A stretch of DNA of 64,000 bases from VAZQ01 sp963739175 (lineage in GTDB: Bacteria; Pseudomonadota; Alphaproteobacteria; Rhizobiales; Xanthobacteraceae), in assembly GCA_963739175.1 (NCBI GenBank), contig CAVTZH010000007.1:62001-126000 (forward strand). The letters are read 5' to 3'. A program made the translations under genes and the position numbers. Each line of letters opens with the position of its first letter. Positions within the stretch are counted from its first letter, which is position 1. The notes below the pieces were generated by a model that did not search any database, was not told the DNA's origin, and was given only the letters and a program-made list of their open reading frames with translations. Positions 53,373-61,072 of the stretch are shown here, one piece after another.

Positions 53373-53411
53373 ACGCTCCGGATTTGTACCATGCGGTCCG
53401 AGGAGAGACTC

Positions 53412-54203
53412 ATGTGGACCCGCCGAGAAGCGATCGCTGCCACCACCGCGACCTTGTTGATGGGCTGGACGCGTGCCGGAGCACAGGCGCAGACCTCAGC
53501 CGCTACCGTGTTGTCTCCGACCGGCAAGCTGCGCGCCGCTGTAATCGTGTCCAATCCCGTCCTGGTGACGCGGCGCGCCGATGGTGCGCTGGGCGGCGTT
53601 TCCGTCACCATTGCCAATGCGCTCGCTGCCCGTCTCGGTGTGCCGATCGAGCTCAAGCCCTACGACAATCCCGCGCGCTACAATGAAAGCCTCGCGACCG
53701 ATGAGTGGGATATTGGACTCGCCGCCCGAGACCCCTCTCGCGCCGAGCACCTCGCCTTCAGCACCACATTCATGGAAGTGGACAATGGCTATGTTGCGCG
53801 CCCCAGCGCCGCGCCGGCCAGCGCGGAAGACGTCGACCGTCCAGGCGTGAAGATCGCGGTCGCACAAGGAAGCGCGCCACACGCTGTGTTGAAGCGACTT
53901 ATCAAGAACGCGGAGATCGTCGCGGTGCCGGGCGGCTTCGAGCCGGCGCGCGAAGCTTTGGCGACAGGAAAGGCCGATGTCTACGGCGAGAACCTGCATC
54001 TCGCCCATCGCATCGCTGACGCCTTGCCCGGCGCACGCGTGCTGCCCGGACGTTTCAACGTCGTGCAGATGGCGATCGGAGTCCGCAAGCGGGCGGCTTC
54101 GGCGCTTCCGGCCATTGACGAATTGATAAACGGAATGAGATCCGACGGTACGATTCAGAAAGCCATCGCCGAGGCCGGTCTGCGCGGCGTTCGGGTGCCA
54201 TGA
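53412..54203 (+). CDS. ABC-type amino-acid substrate-binding protein (SBP_bac_3)
   Basis: 263 residues from ATG 53412 (GAGGAGA at 53400-53406). The N-terminus MWTRREAIAATTATLLMGWT looks like a Tat signal. GVSVTIANALAARLGVPIEL, DEWDIGLAARDPSRAEHLAF, VKIAVAQGSAPHAVLKRLI and EALATGKADVYGE follow the family-3 fold. No permease or ATPase is next to it. Its TGA overlaps the ATG of the LprI-like gene (ATGA). Confidence 0.87.
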   Translation: MWTRREAIAATTATLLMGWTRAGAQAQTSAATVLSPTGKLRAAVIVSNPVLVTRRADGALGGVSVTIANALAARLGVPIELKPYDNPARYNESLATDEWDIGLAARDPSRAEHLAFSTTFMEVDNGYVARPSAAPASAEDVDRPGVKIAVAQGSAPHAVLKRLIKNAEIVAVPGGFEPAREALATGKADVYGENLHLAHRIADALPGARVLPGRFNVVQMAIGVRKRAASALPAIDELINGMRSDGTIQKAIAEAGLRGVRVP

Positions 54204-54712
54204 GGAATGCAATGACTGCGATCCGAATGACGTTGTCGGCGCTGGTGGCGACCGGCGCATTGCTGCTGGCGGCACCGGGCATCGCGCAGAACCCCAAGCA
54301 GGCCGGGCGGGACTCGAAAACGATCCAGTCCTGCGTCATGAACGTCAAAGGCAGCGTCGCGCGCAACGGCGAGCGCTGCATCGGAATCATTGCCGACCCG
54401 TGCCTGAAGCGGCCCGGCGCGCTGTCGAACGCCGACATGGTCGCCTGCATCAGCCGCGAGTTGTCGGTCTGGGACGATATCCTCAACGAGACGTTCCGCC
54501 GGCTGAACGACAAGCTCGACGCCGAGCAGAAGATCAAGCTGCGCGACATGCAGCGCGCCTGGATCGAGTTGCGCGACCGAACCTGCGCCTTCTATTACGA
54601 CTATCACCAGGGCTCGATTGCGGTGCCGATGAGCGCGCTCTGCGTCAATCGCGAAACCGCGCGGCGCGCGCTGTTCCTGCTCGACTTCCTCAATGACGCG
54701 GAAGGGCGCTAG
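54200..54712 (+). CDS. Exported LprI-like (DUF1311) protein
   Basis: 170 residues. Signal peptide MTLSALVATGALLLAAPGIA-Q. The mature domain has conserved cysteines (IQSCVMN, GERCIG, ADPCLK, VACISRE, RTCAFYY, SALCVN) and the LprI helix WDDILNETFRRLNDKLDAEQ with QRAWIELRDRTC. LprI-type proteins include lysozyme inhibitors; here it may guard the cell wall or simply be a disulfide-rich periplasmic protein. Translationally coupled to the binding protein upstream. Confidence 0.85.
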   Translation: MRNAMTAIRMTLSALVATGALLLAAPGIAQNPKQAGRDSKTIQSCVMNVKGSVARNGERCIGIIADPCLKRPGALSNADMVACISRELSVWDDILNETFRRLNDKLDAEQKIKLRDMQRAWIELRDRTCAFYYDYHQGSIAVPMSALCVNRETARRALFLLDFLNDAEGR

Positions 54713-54723
54713 GACGTGAACGG

Positions 54724-55554
54724 ATGACTACTCCCGCCGTCGAAGCCAAAGGCGCCCGCATCCCGCTTGCCGGTCTCGGCACCTGGGATCTGCGCGGACG
54801 CGCCTGCGCCCGCGTCGTCGAGCAGGCGCTGCGGCTCGGCTATCGGCATATCGACACCGCGGAGATGTACGACAACGAGCGCGAGGTAGGCGAAGGGTTT
54901 CGTGCCTCCGGTCTGCCGCGCAACGAGGTGTTCATTGCCACCAAGATCTGGCCGTCGCATTTTGCGCCGCGCGAGCTGCTGCGCGCCACCAAGGACTGCC
55001 TGGTGCGATTGCGAATGTCGGAGGTCGATCTCCTGCTGCTGCACTGGCCGAACCCGCAGGTGCCGTTGTCGGAGACGCTCGGCGCGCTCTGCCAGGCCAA
55101 GGAGGGCGGCCTGGCGCGCCATATCGGCGTGTCGAATTTCAACACCGCGCTGCTCGAGGAGGCGACGGCGCTGTCGACCGAGCCGCTGGTCTGCAACCAG
55201 TTCGAGATGCATCCCTTCCTCGACCAGTCGAAGCTCGCGGCCGCGTGCCGGGCAAAAGGCATGGCGGTCGTCGCCTATGCGCCGATCGCGCGCGGCAACG
55301 CCAAGAACGACGCCATGCTCGCCCGCATCGGCCAGGAGCACGGCAAGACCGCGGCGCAGGTCTGCCTGCGCTATCTGGTGCAGCAGGAGGTCGTGGTGAT
55401 CCCACGCACCAGCAAGATCGAGCGGCTGGAGGAGAACCTGTCGATCTTCGATTTCACGCTGACGGATGCCGAGATGTCGGAGATCGCAAGCCTCGCGCGG
55501 CGCAGCGGCCGGATCGTCGACTGGTCGTTCTCCGGGACGCCGAAATGGGATTGA
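54724..55554 (+). CDS. Aldo/keto reductase (2,5-diketo-D-gluconate reductase-like)
   Basis: 276 residues. Catalytic D44, Y49 (IDTAEMYDNE), K74 (IATKIWPS) and H107 (LLLHWPNP). GVSNFNTALLEEATAL, QFEMHPFLDQSKLAAACRAK and VIPRTSKIERLEENLSIFDF complete the family pattern. Its TGA overlaps the queC ATG (TGATG), so it is in the same transcript, though no metabolic link between them is known. Paralogue of the gene at 52542. Confidence 0.92.
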   Translation: MTTPAVEAKGARIPLAGLGTWDLRGRACARVVEQALRLGYRHIDTAEMYDNEREVGEGFRASGLPRNEVFIATKIWPSHFAPRELLRATKDCLVRLRMSEVDLLLLHWPNPQVPLSETLGALCQAKEGGLARHIGVSNFNTALLEEATALSTEPLVCNQFEMHPFLDQSKLAAACRAKGMAVVAYAPIARGNAKNDAMLARIGQEHGKTAAQVCLRYLVQQEVVVIPRTSKIERLEENLSIFDFTLTDAEMSEIASLARRSGRIVDWSFSGTPKWD

Positions 55555-56262
55555 TGAGCCCCATCGGCGAGACCGCGCTGGTGCTGTTCTCCGGCGGGCA
55601 GGACTCGACCGTCTGCCTGGCCTGGGCGCTCGAGCGTTTTGCCGCGGTCGAGACCGTCGGCTTCGACTACGGCCAGCGCCACCGCGCCGAGCTCGACGTG
55701 CGGCCGCGCATCCGCGAGCGCATCAAGACGCTGCGCCCGGAATGGGCGGCGCGGCTCGGCGACGACCACATGGTCAAGCTCGACGCGATCGCCGCGATCT
55801 CGGAGACCGCGCTCACCCGCGACGTCGCGATCGAAGTGGCCGCAGAACGGGCTGCCGACCACCTTCGTGCCCGGGCGCAATCTGGCGTTCTTCGCCTTCG
55901 CCGGCGCGCTCGCCTATCGCCGCGGCGCCAAGCACCTGGTCGCCGGCATGTGCGAGACCGATTTCTCCGGTTATCCCGACTGCCGCGACGACACCGTCAA
56001 GGCGATGCAGGTCGCGCTCACCCTCGGCATGGACCGCCGCGTGGTGATCCATACCCCGCTGATGTGGATCGACAAGGCCGCAACCTTTGCGATGGGCCAT
56101 GAGATCGGCGGCGCCGCGCTGGTCGACCTGCTGGTCGAGGAGACCCACACCTGCTATCTCGGCGACCGCTCGCGCCGCCACCCCTGGGGCTACGGCTGCG
56201 GGACGTGTCCGGCCTGCCGGTTGCGGGCCGATGGATTTGCGAAGTGGAAGGCTGAATGCTGA
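55554..56262 (+). CDS. queC: 7-cyano-7-deazaguanine synthase QueC, frameshifted
   Basis: About 235 residues after correcting one extra base near 55842 (IEVA then QNGLPTTFVPGRNLAFFAFA). The N-terminal ATP-binding SGGQDST loop (13-19) and FDYGQRHRAEL are intact. CETDFSGYPDCRDD and the C-terminal zinc site GYGCGTCPACRLRADGF are typical. It converts 7-carboxy-7-deazaguanine and ammonia to preQ0 for queuosine. The next gene is a VUT carrier of the queuosine-precursor type. No queD/queE in the window. Confidence 0.93.
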
Positions 56263-56831
56263 CGAAAGACGATCTCGATGCCCGCCGCAGACGCGAGGGC
56301 ATCCTGTTCCTGATCCTGTTCGCGCTGACGATCCCGGCCGCCAACTGGCTGATCGGCAATGCCGGCACCAAGTGCGTCCCGAACGGGCCGTGCCTGATCC
56401 CGGTGGCGCCCGGACTGATGGCGCCGTCGGGCGTCACCATGATCGGCATCGCGCTGGTGCTGCGCGACCTGGTGCAGCGCCGGCTCGGCGTCGGCGTCGC
56501 CGTCGGCGCGATCCTCGCCGGCGCCGCGCTCTCCGCGCTGATCGCGCCGCCTGCGCTGGTGGTCGCGTCGGCGGCCGCGTTCCTGCTGTCCGAGCTCGCC
56601 GATTTTGCCGTCTACACGCCGCTCGCCCGCCGCCGGCTGATCGTCGCCGTGGTCGCGTCGAGCCTGGTCGGGCTGGTGGTCGACTCCATCGTGTTCCTGT
56701 GGCTCGCCTTCGGCTCGCTCGACTTCCTGGCCGGGCAGATCGTCGGCAAGGCCTGGATGGTGCTGCTCTCGATCCCGTTCGTCGCCTGGCTGCGCCGCCG
56801 CGACGAGCGAACCGGGATCGAGCCGGCCTGA
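56256..56831 (+). CDS. VUT family (YhhQ-like) queuosine precursor transporter
   Basis: 191 residues with six membrane helices. GILFLILFALTIPAANWLI, GVTMIGIALVLRDLVQRRLG, FLLSELADFAVYTPLARRR and VDSIVFLWLAFGSLDF match the VUT/YhhQ family, which imports preQ0 or preQ1. ATG overlaps the end of queC by 7 bases, supporting a joint queuosine role. A carrier plus a biosynthetic gene would allow both salvage and synthesis. Confidence 0.87.
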   Translation: MLTKDDLDARRRREGILFLILFALTIPAANWLIGNAGTKCVPNGPCLIPVAPGLMAPSGVTMIGIALVLRDLVQRRLGVGVAVGAILAGAALSALIAPPALVVASAAAFLLSELADFAVYTPLARRRLIVAVVASSLVGLVVDSIVFLWLAFGSLDFLAGQIVGKAWMVLLSIPFVAWLRRRDERTGIEPA

Positions 56832-56856
56832 GCAACACGCAACAACGAGATTTCCA

Positions 56857-57555
56857 ATGAGCGCCGCGCTCTACGACAGGCTGAAGACCGTCACCACCGG
56901 CACCATCACCACGATGCTGCTGAAGAAAGGTATCCGCCGCTGCTGGATGCAGGGGCCGATGCCGCTCGAAGGCTCCGGCCGGCGCATCATCGGCCCCGCC
57001 TTCACCATGCGCTTCATTCCGGTGCGCGAGGATCTCGCGACGCCGGAGAGCTGGGCGAAGCCGATCTCGACCCGCGGCGCGATCGAGGCCATGCCGGAAG
57101 GCTGCATCGCGGTCGCCGACGCCATGGGCGTCACCACCGCCGGCATCTTCGGCGACATCCTCACCATGCGGATGATGAAGCGCAACGTCGCGGCGCTGGT
57201 CACCGACGGCGTGATCCGCGACAGGGCCGGCGTGCTGGCCTCGAAGCTGCCGACCTGGTGCGCCGGCGTCGCCGCGCCGGCCTCGGTCAACGGCCTGACT
57301 TTCGTGGGCTGGGACGAGCCGATCGCCTGCGGCGGCTGCGCGATCTTTCCCGGCGACATCATCGTCTGCGACGACGACGGCTGCGTGGTCATCCCGAAGG
57401 ACCTGCTCGCCTTCGTGGCCGAGGACGGCCCCGAACACGAACTGATGGAGACCTACATCGTCAGCGAGGTCGAGAAGGGCGCAAAATTGCCCGGTCTTTA
57501 TCCGATGAACGAGGAGGCCAAGGCGCGTTACGAGGCCTGGAAGAAAAGCCGCTAG
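56857..57555 (+). CDS. RraA family protein (HMG/CHA aldolase-like)
   Basis: 232 residues. It shows the RraA fold: VTTGTITTMLLKKGIRRCWM, AMPEGCIAVADAMGVTTAGI, FGDILTMRMMKRNVAALVTD, GVIRDRAGVLAS (Arg-Asp of the active site) and GDIIVCDDDGCVVIPKDLL. Relatives are 4-hydroxy-4-methyl-2-oxoglutarate aldolases; annotation as RNase regulator is historical. The conserved GVIRD triad favours aldolase or oxaloacetate decarboxylase activity. 25 bases after the VUT gene. Confidence 0.88.
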   Translation: MSAALYDRLKTVTTGTITTMLLKKGIRRCWMQGPMPLEGSGRRIIGPAFTMRFIPVREDLATPESWAKPISTRGAIEAMPEGCIAVADAMGVTTAGIFGDILTMRMMKRNVAALVTDGVIRDRAGVLASKLPTWCAGVAAPASVNGLTFVGWDEPIACGGCAIFPGDIIVCDDDGCVVIPKDLLAFVAEDGPEHELMETYIVSEVEKGAKLPGLYPMNEEAKARYEAWKKSR

Positions 57556-57580
57556 CGCGAGCGAGGCGCCGGGAATTCCC

Positions 57581-58429
57581 ATGTACTACGCCTCAAAAAT
57601 CTTCGGCTTCTTCGCGATCCCTTCCAATTTCATCATCCTGCTCGGCCTCTTCGGCGCGCTGCTGCTGCGCACGCGGTTTTCGCGTTGGGGCTGGCGGCTC
57701 GCGATCGGGAGCCTGGTGCTGCTGGCGGTGATCGGGCTTTCGCCGGTCGGCAATGCGCTGATCGTGCCGCTGGAGCAGCGCTTCCCGCCCTGGGACCATA
57801 GCCGCGGCGCGCCGCATGGCATGGTCGTGCTCGGCGGCGCGCTCAGTCCCGACGTCTCGCACGCCCGCAACACCGTTGCGCTCAACGAAGCGGCCGAACG
57901 CCTCACCGTGGTGGCCGAGCTCGCGCGGCGCTATCCCGACGCGCTCATCATCTTTTCCGGCGGCTCGGGTGCGGTCATTTTCGACGAGCGGCCGGAGGCC
58001 GAGTTTGCGCTGCGGCTGCTGGAGAGCCTGGGCGTCGCGAAGGGCCGCGTCGTCGCCGAGGATAAGTCACGCAACACCGTCGAAAACGCGCGGTTCTCGC
58101 GCGAGCTGGCGCAGCCGAAGCCGGGCGAGCGCTGGCTGCTGATCACCTCGGCCTACCACCTGCCACGCGCCGTCGGCATCTTCCGCAAGGCCGGCTTCCC
58201 GGTCGAAGCCTATCCGGTCGATTGGCGCACCCGCGGCACCGGCGACGCGCTGCGGCCGTTTCCGACCATGGGCGAGGGCCTGCGGCGGACCGACACCGCC
58301 ATGCGCGAGTGGATCGGGCTCGCGGCCTACTGGGTGACGGGGCAGACGTCGGAGCTGTTTCCCGGCCCGACCCCGCTTGGCGAGTGCGACCGCGCCGCCG
58401 CCGGTGGCCTCGATAGCTGCAGGCCATAA
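57581..58429 (+). CDS. YdcF family (DUF218) membrane protein
   Basis: 282 residues. Two N-terminal membrane helices (FFAIPSNFIILLGLFGALLL, LAIGSLVLLAVIGLSPVGN), then the DUF218 domain: GMVVLGGALSPDVSHAR, ALIIFSGGSGAV, ESLGVAKGRVVAEDKSRNTV-ENA and LITSAYHLPRAVGIFRKAGF. Members such as ElyC/SanA act in envelope carbohydrate or peptidoglycan precursor metabolism. The topology puts the domain in the periplasm. 25 bases after the RraA-like gene, perhaps same transcript. Confidence 0.88.
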   Translation: MYYASKIFGFFAIPSNFIILLGLFGALLLRTRFSRWGWRLAIGSLVLLAVIGLSPVGNALIVPLEQRFPPWDHSRGAPHGMVVLGGALSPDVSHARNTVALNEAAERLTVVAELARRYPDALIIFSGGSGAVIFDERPEAEFALRLLESLGVAKGRVVAEDKSRNTVENARFSRELAQPKPGERWLLITSAYHLPRAVGIFRKAGFPVEAYPVDWRTRGTGDALRPFPTMGEGLRRTDTAMREWIGLAAYWVTGQTSELFPGPTPLGECDRAAAGGLDSCRP

Positions 58430-58622
58430 CCACGCCCAATGCGGTAGTCCGCCCCGAAATTGTCACCTTTCGAACACAGTTTGAATCAATTTCAGCAACT
58501 CATCCGCGAGACGGCAACGAATCCCCGATCCTGCGATACGATTGCGCTTGGTGATTCCGAGGGGCGGGATCGCCTCATAGGGGGCTTGGCGCCGGGAATT
58601 AAACCGGCGCTTGAGGAATTCG

Positions 58623-58784
58623 ATGCGCGGATTTCGCGCTGCAATGACCACCGTGTCCACGACCTGGGCCGCTGTCGACCACTCCAGGATTTCACAGGCG
58701 CTCAAGATCACCGCCAGCGTACTGGCAACAACGGCGGTGGTCGCACTCGCCTCGTTTGTCGCGGTGGCGCTGAGCCTCACCTGA
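58623..58784 (+). CDS. 53-aa membrane micro-protein (paralogue of 59107)
   Basis: ATG 58623 follows GAGGA (58613-58617). It reads MRGFRAAMTTVSTTWAAVDH, then SRISQALKITASVLATTAVV and ALASFVAVALSLT, with TGA at 58782-58784. It has one hydrophobic helix near the C-terminus preceded by a basic amphipathic half. It shares start (MRxxRAA), the RI-(S/T)-hydroxylated middle and the FVAVA ending with the 50-aa protein encoded at 59107-59259. Function unknown. Confidence 0.5.
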   Translation: MRGFRAAMTTVSTTWAAVDHSRISQALKITASVLATTAVVALASFVAVALSLT

Positions 58785-59106
58785 CGCGGCGCGGCGTAAT
58801 CGGCTGGTTCACCAGACGATTATCCTCGTGCAACGGACGGCTGTTCTCCTGCAGCGGCCGACTACTGTTGTTGTCGGCGATGGGGCATTTCAAAGATTGA
58901 TCGCGGTCGTTGATGGCTTGGTCATCAAATTGACAAGCCGTGCGCGCAAATTTGCTGGCCGCTGTACTCATCGCCCATCCAGAGTCACGGGGCTGGATTG
59001 GCGCGGTTCGGGCGCGGCGGACGTCAGTCGATAGCCTTCAGTTCAGTAGCTGTCAGAGCGTCAGTAGTAGGTCTGTTGCGTTTTGTTGCGTAGCGGGGAA
59101 CTGCGT
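58785..59106. other. Stretch between two paralogous micro-genes
   Basis: 322 bases. On the minus strand 58777-58971 an open frame of 64 codons starts MSTAASKFARTACQFDDQ and contains a small internal repeat (SSRPLQENSRPLHEDNR), but it has no ribosome site and I do not call it a gene. Nothing else recognisable. Confidence 0.35.
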
Positions 59107-59259
59107 ATGCGTGCCATTCGCGCTGCCGTACTCACGGTACGGCTTTCCATCGACTATCCACGCATCACCAAGAATCTGGTCGTCGCCGCCAATGTGGTGG
59201 GCGGCGCGACCGCGGTGCTGCTTGCAGGTTTCGTGGCGGTGGCTACGGGCCTGAACTAA
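59107..59259 (+). CDS. 50-aa membrane micro-protein (paralogue of 58623)
   Basis: ATG 59107 with CGGGGAA upstream. MRAIRAAVLTVRLSIDYPRI is followed by TKNLVVAANVVGGATAVLLA and GFVAVATGLN, with TAA at 59257-59259. One hydrophobic helix spans the last 30 residues. It aligns along its length with the 53-aa protein upstream. The stop overlaps the convergent DUF599 stop. Confidence 0.5.
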   Translation: MRAIRAAVLTVRLSIDYPRITKNLVVAANVVGGATAVLLAGFVAVATGLN

Positions 59260-59972
59260 CGGCGCTCGCCGCCGGGAGTTGGACTGGTTTCGCTGCCCGC
59301 GACGGCGCGCAGCGAGTCGGACTTATATTGGCGCCACCACATCACCACGACGACGACCGTGGTGGTCGCGATCAGCACCAGCGGTCCGGCGAACCAGCCC
59401 AGATAACCGAGCGCGAAGAAGAATGCGCGCTGGCCGCGGTTGAAATGCCGTCCGGCGGTGGTGAACAGTCCGGCCGTACGCAGCACATGCGCCTCGGCTT
59501 CCGGCGTGTCTTTTTCCGCCGGCGGCGGCGTCGCCCCAAGCAGGATCGCGACGTAGTTGTAGAGCCGGTACGACCAGGCGAACTTGAAGAAGGCGTAGAC
59601 GAAGATCACGGTGATCCCGACCGCCTTCACCTCCCACAATCTGCGCGTGACTTCGATGCCGACCGGAAGATCCGCGGCGATGGCGGCGATCTCGCCGCTC
59701 GAACGCAGGATGGTCAGCGCGCCGCCGATTGCGAACAGCGACGTCGTGGCAAAGAACGCAGTGCCGTTGTGCAAGGCCACCATGATCTGCGTGTCGACCA
59801 TCCGCTGCTCGCGCGCCAGCATGCGGCGCATCCAGGTCACGCGATAGCCGTTCATGAGCGAGTTAAGGCCGGTACGGCTGATCCGGCTGCGCTCGGTCAT
59901 GTAGGCGTAGCCGACCCAGGCCACGATGAAGAAGCCGAGCGCGATAATGTCGAGCGTCGAAAACAGCGGCAT
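59256..59972 (-). CDS. DUF599 domain-containing membrane protein
   Basis: 238 residues from ATG 59972 (MPLFSTLDIIALGFFIVAWV). Four membrane helices. Conserved DUF599 elements are RVTWMRRMLAREQRMVDTQI, ALHNGTAFFATTSLFAIGGA, FFKFAWSYRLYNYVAILLGA and FNRGQRAFFFALGYLGWF. Function unknown; widespread in Alphaproteobacteria. Convergent with the micro-gene at 59107, overlapping stops by 3 bases. Confidence 0.87.
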   Translation of the reverse strand: MPLFSTLDIIALGFFIVAWVGYAYMTERSRISRTGLNSLMNGYRVTWMRRMLAREQRMVDTQIMVALHNGTAFFATTSLFAIGGALTILRSSGEIAAIAADLPVGIEVTRRLWEVKAVGITVIFVYAFFKFAWSYRLYNYVAILLGATPPPAEKDTPEAEAHVLRTAGLFTTAGRHFNRGQRAFFFALGYLGWFAGPLVLIATTTVVVVVMWWRQYKSDSLRAVAGSETSPTPGGERR

Positions 59973-60025
59973 GGAATCATTCCCAGCGGGCCAACGCTCC
60001 TGCGGAGCCTTGGCGGCTTGTTTGC

Positions 60026-60070
60026 GCATGATCTTATCCGAAAACCGGTGCCCACTTTTCGGGATCATGC
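60026..60070. repeat. Dispersed palindrome, second copy (GCATGATC...CCGAAAACCGGTGC)
   Basis: Reverse-orientation copy of the element at 41415-41461. It reads GCATGATCTTATCCGAAAAC through CGGGATCATGC. It lies about 55 bases upstream of the DUF599 start. Confidence 0.9.
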
Positions 60071-60120
60071 ACGCGAATGCTGCCACTCGAACTACGTCCG
60101 GGCAATGTGGTAGCGTTTTC

Positions 60121-60210
60121 CGCCGTCATGGCCGGGCTCGTCCCGGCCATCCACGTCTTTGGCGCGATCTAGGTGCAGACGTGGATGCCCGGCACAAGGC
60201 CGGGCATGAC
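60121..60210. repeat. Intergenic palindromic repeat (CCACGTCTT...AGACGTGG type)
   Basis: Same family as the second half of 8281-8405: TCATGGCC..., ATCCACGTCTT, AGACGTGGATGCCCGG and CACAAGGCCGGGCATGAC. It ends 17 bases before the GST start codon. Confidence 0.85.
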
Positions 60211-60226
60211 TCCGGATAAAGGTGTC

Positions 60227-60902
60227 ATGGCTCTTTCACTCATTGTCGGAAACAAGAACTACTCGTCCTGGTCGATGCGGCCGTGGATCGCCATGCGGGC
60301 GGCCGGCATTCCGTTCACGGAAGAGGTGATCTCGCTCAACGCGCCCGAGTTCAAGGCGCGCGTCTCGAAGGTATCGGGCACCGGCAAGGTGCCGGTGCTG
60401 TCCGACGGCGACGTCCATGTGTGGGAGTCGCTCGCGATCATCGAATACCTCGCCGACAAGTTTCCCGGCGCCGGCCTGTGGCCGTCCGATCCGCCGGCGC
60501 GGGCCCACGCCCGGGCGATCGCCTCGGAGATGCACGCCGGCTTCGTGCCGATGCGCCGCCACCTGCCGATGTGCATGTGGCGCCCGGTCGATCCGGCGCG
60601 AGCTGCCGGACGACGTCGCCGCCAATGTCCGGCGGATCGAGCATATTTGGACAGATTGTCGCACACGCTTCGGAAACGGCGGGCCGTTCCTGTTCGGCCG
60701 CTTCAGCGGGGCCGACGCGATGTATGCCCCGGTGGTGTCGCGCTTCCATACCTACGCGGTCGACGTCGGACCGGTGGCGCGGGACTATATGAAGGCCATG
60801 ATGGCCTTGCCGGCGTGGGTCGAATGGCGCAATGCGGGCGTCAAAGAGCCGTGGGTACTGCCGGAAGACGAGGTCGACTGGCCGACCGTACTGCGCGAGT
60901 AA
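60227..60902 (+). CDS. Glutathione S-transferase family protein, frameshifted
   Basis: About 225 residues from ATG 60227 after correcting one extra base near 60600 (PVDPA then ELPDDVAANVRRIEH). The thioredoxin-like N-domain is LIVGNKNYSSWSMRPWIAMR, with VPVLSDGDVHVWESLAIIEY carrying the cis-Pro and the Glu-Ser glutathione site. The helical C-domain is TRFGNGGPFLFGRFSGADAM. It matches the YfcF/maleylacetoacetate-isomerase-like bacterial GST group. Substrate unknown. Confidence 0.87.
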
Positions 60903-61072
60903 CACTTAAGCATCCCGGCAATCGGCCTAAAAAATGTCGCCGATGTGTATTGAAAGCACTGCAGGGACCGAGAATAGTCGCCCTGCCTGCGGCACCCTTG
61001 ATCTTGCGGTGCGGTGGGCGGGGTCTTAAAAGCGGATCAACCCCATCTTCTTATCGCCCGGGAGTCATTACG

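Noticed and set aside
58777..58971. Minus-strand 64-codon frame with SRPLQEN/SRPLHED repeat
   Set aside because: No ribosome site, odd composition, and it overlaps the end of a more convincing plus-strand micro-gene.
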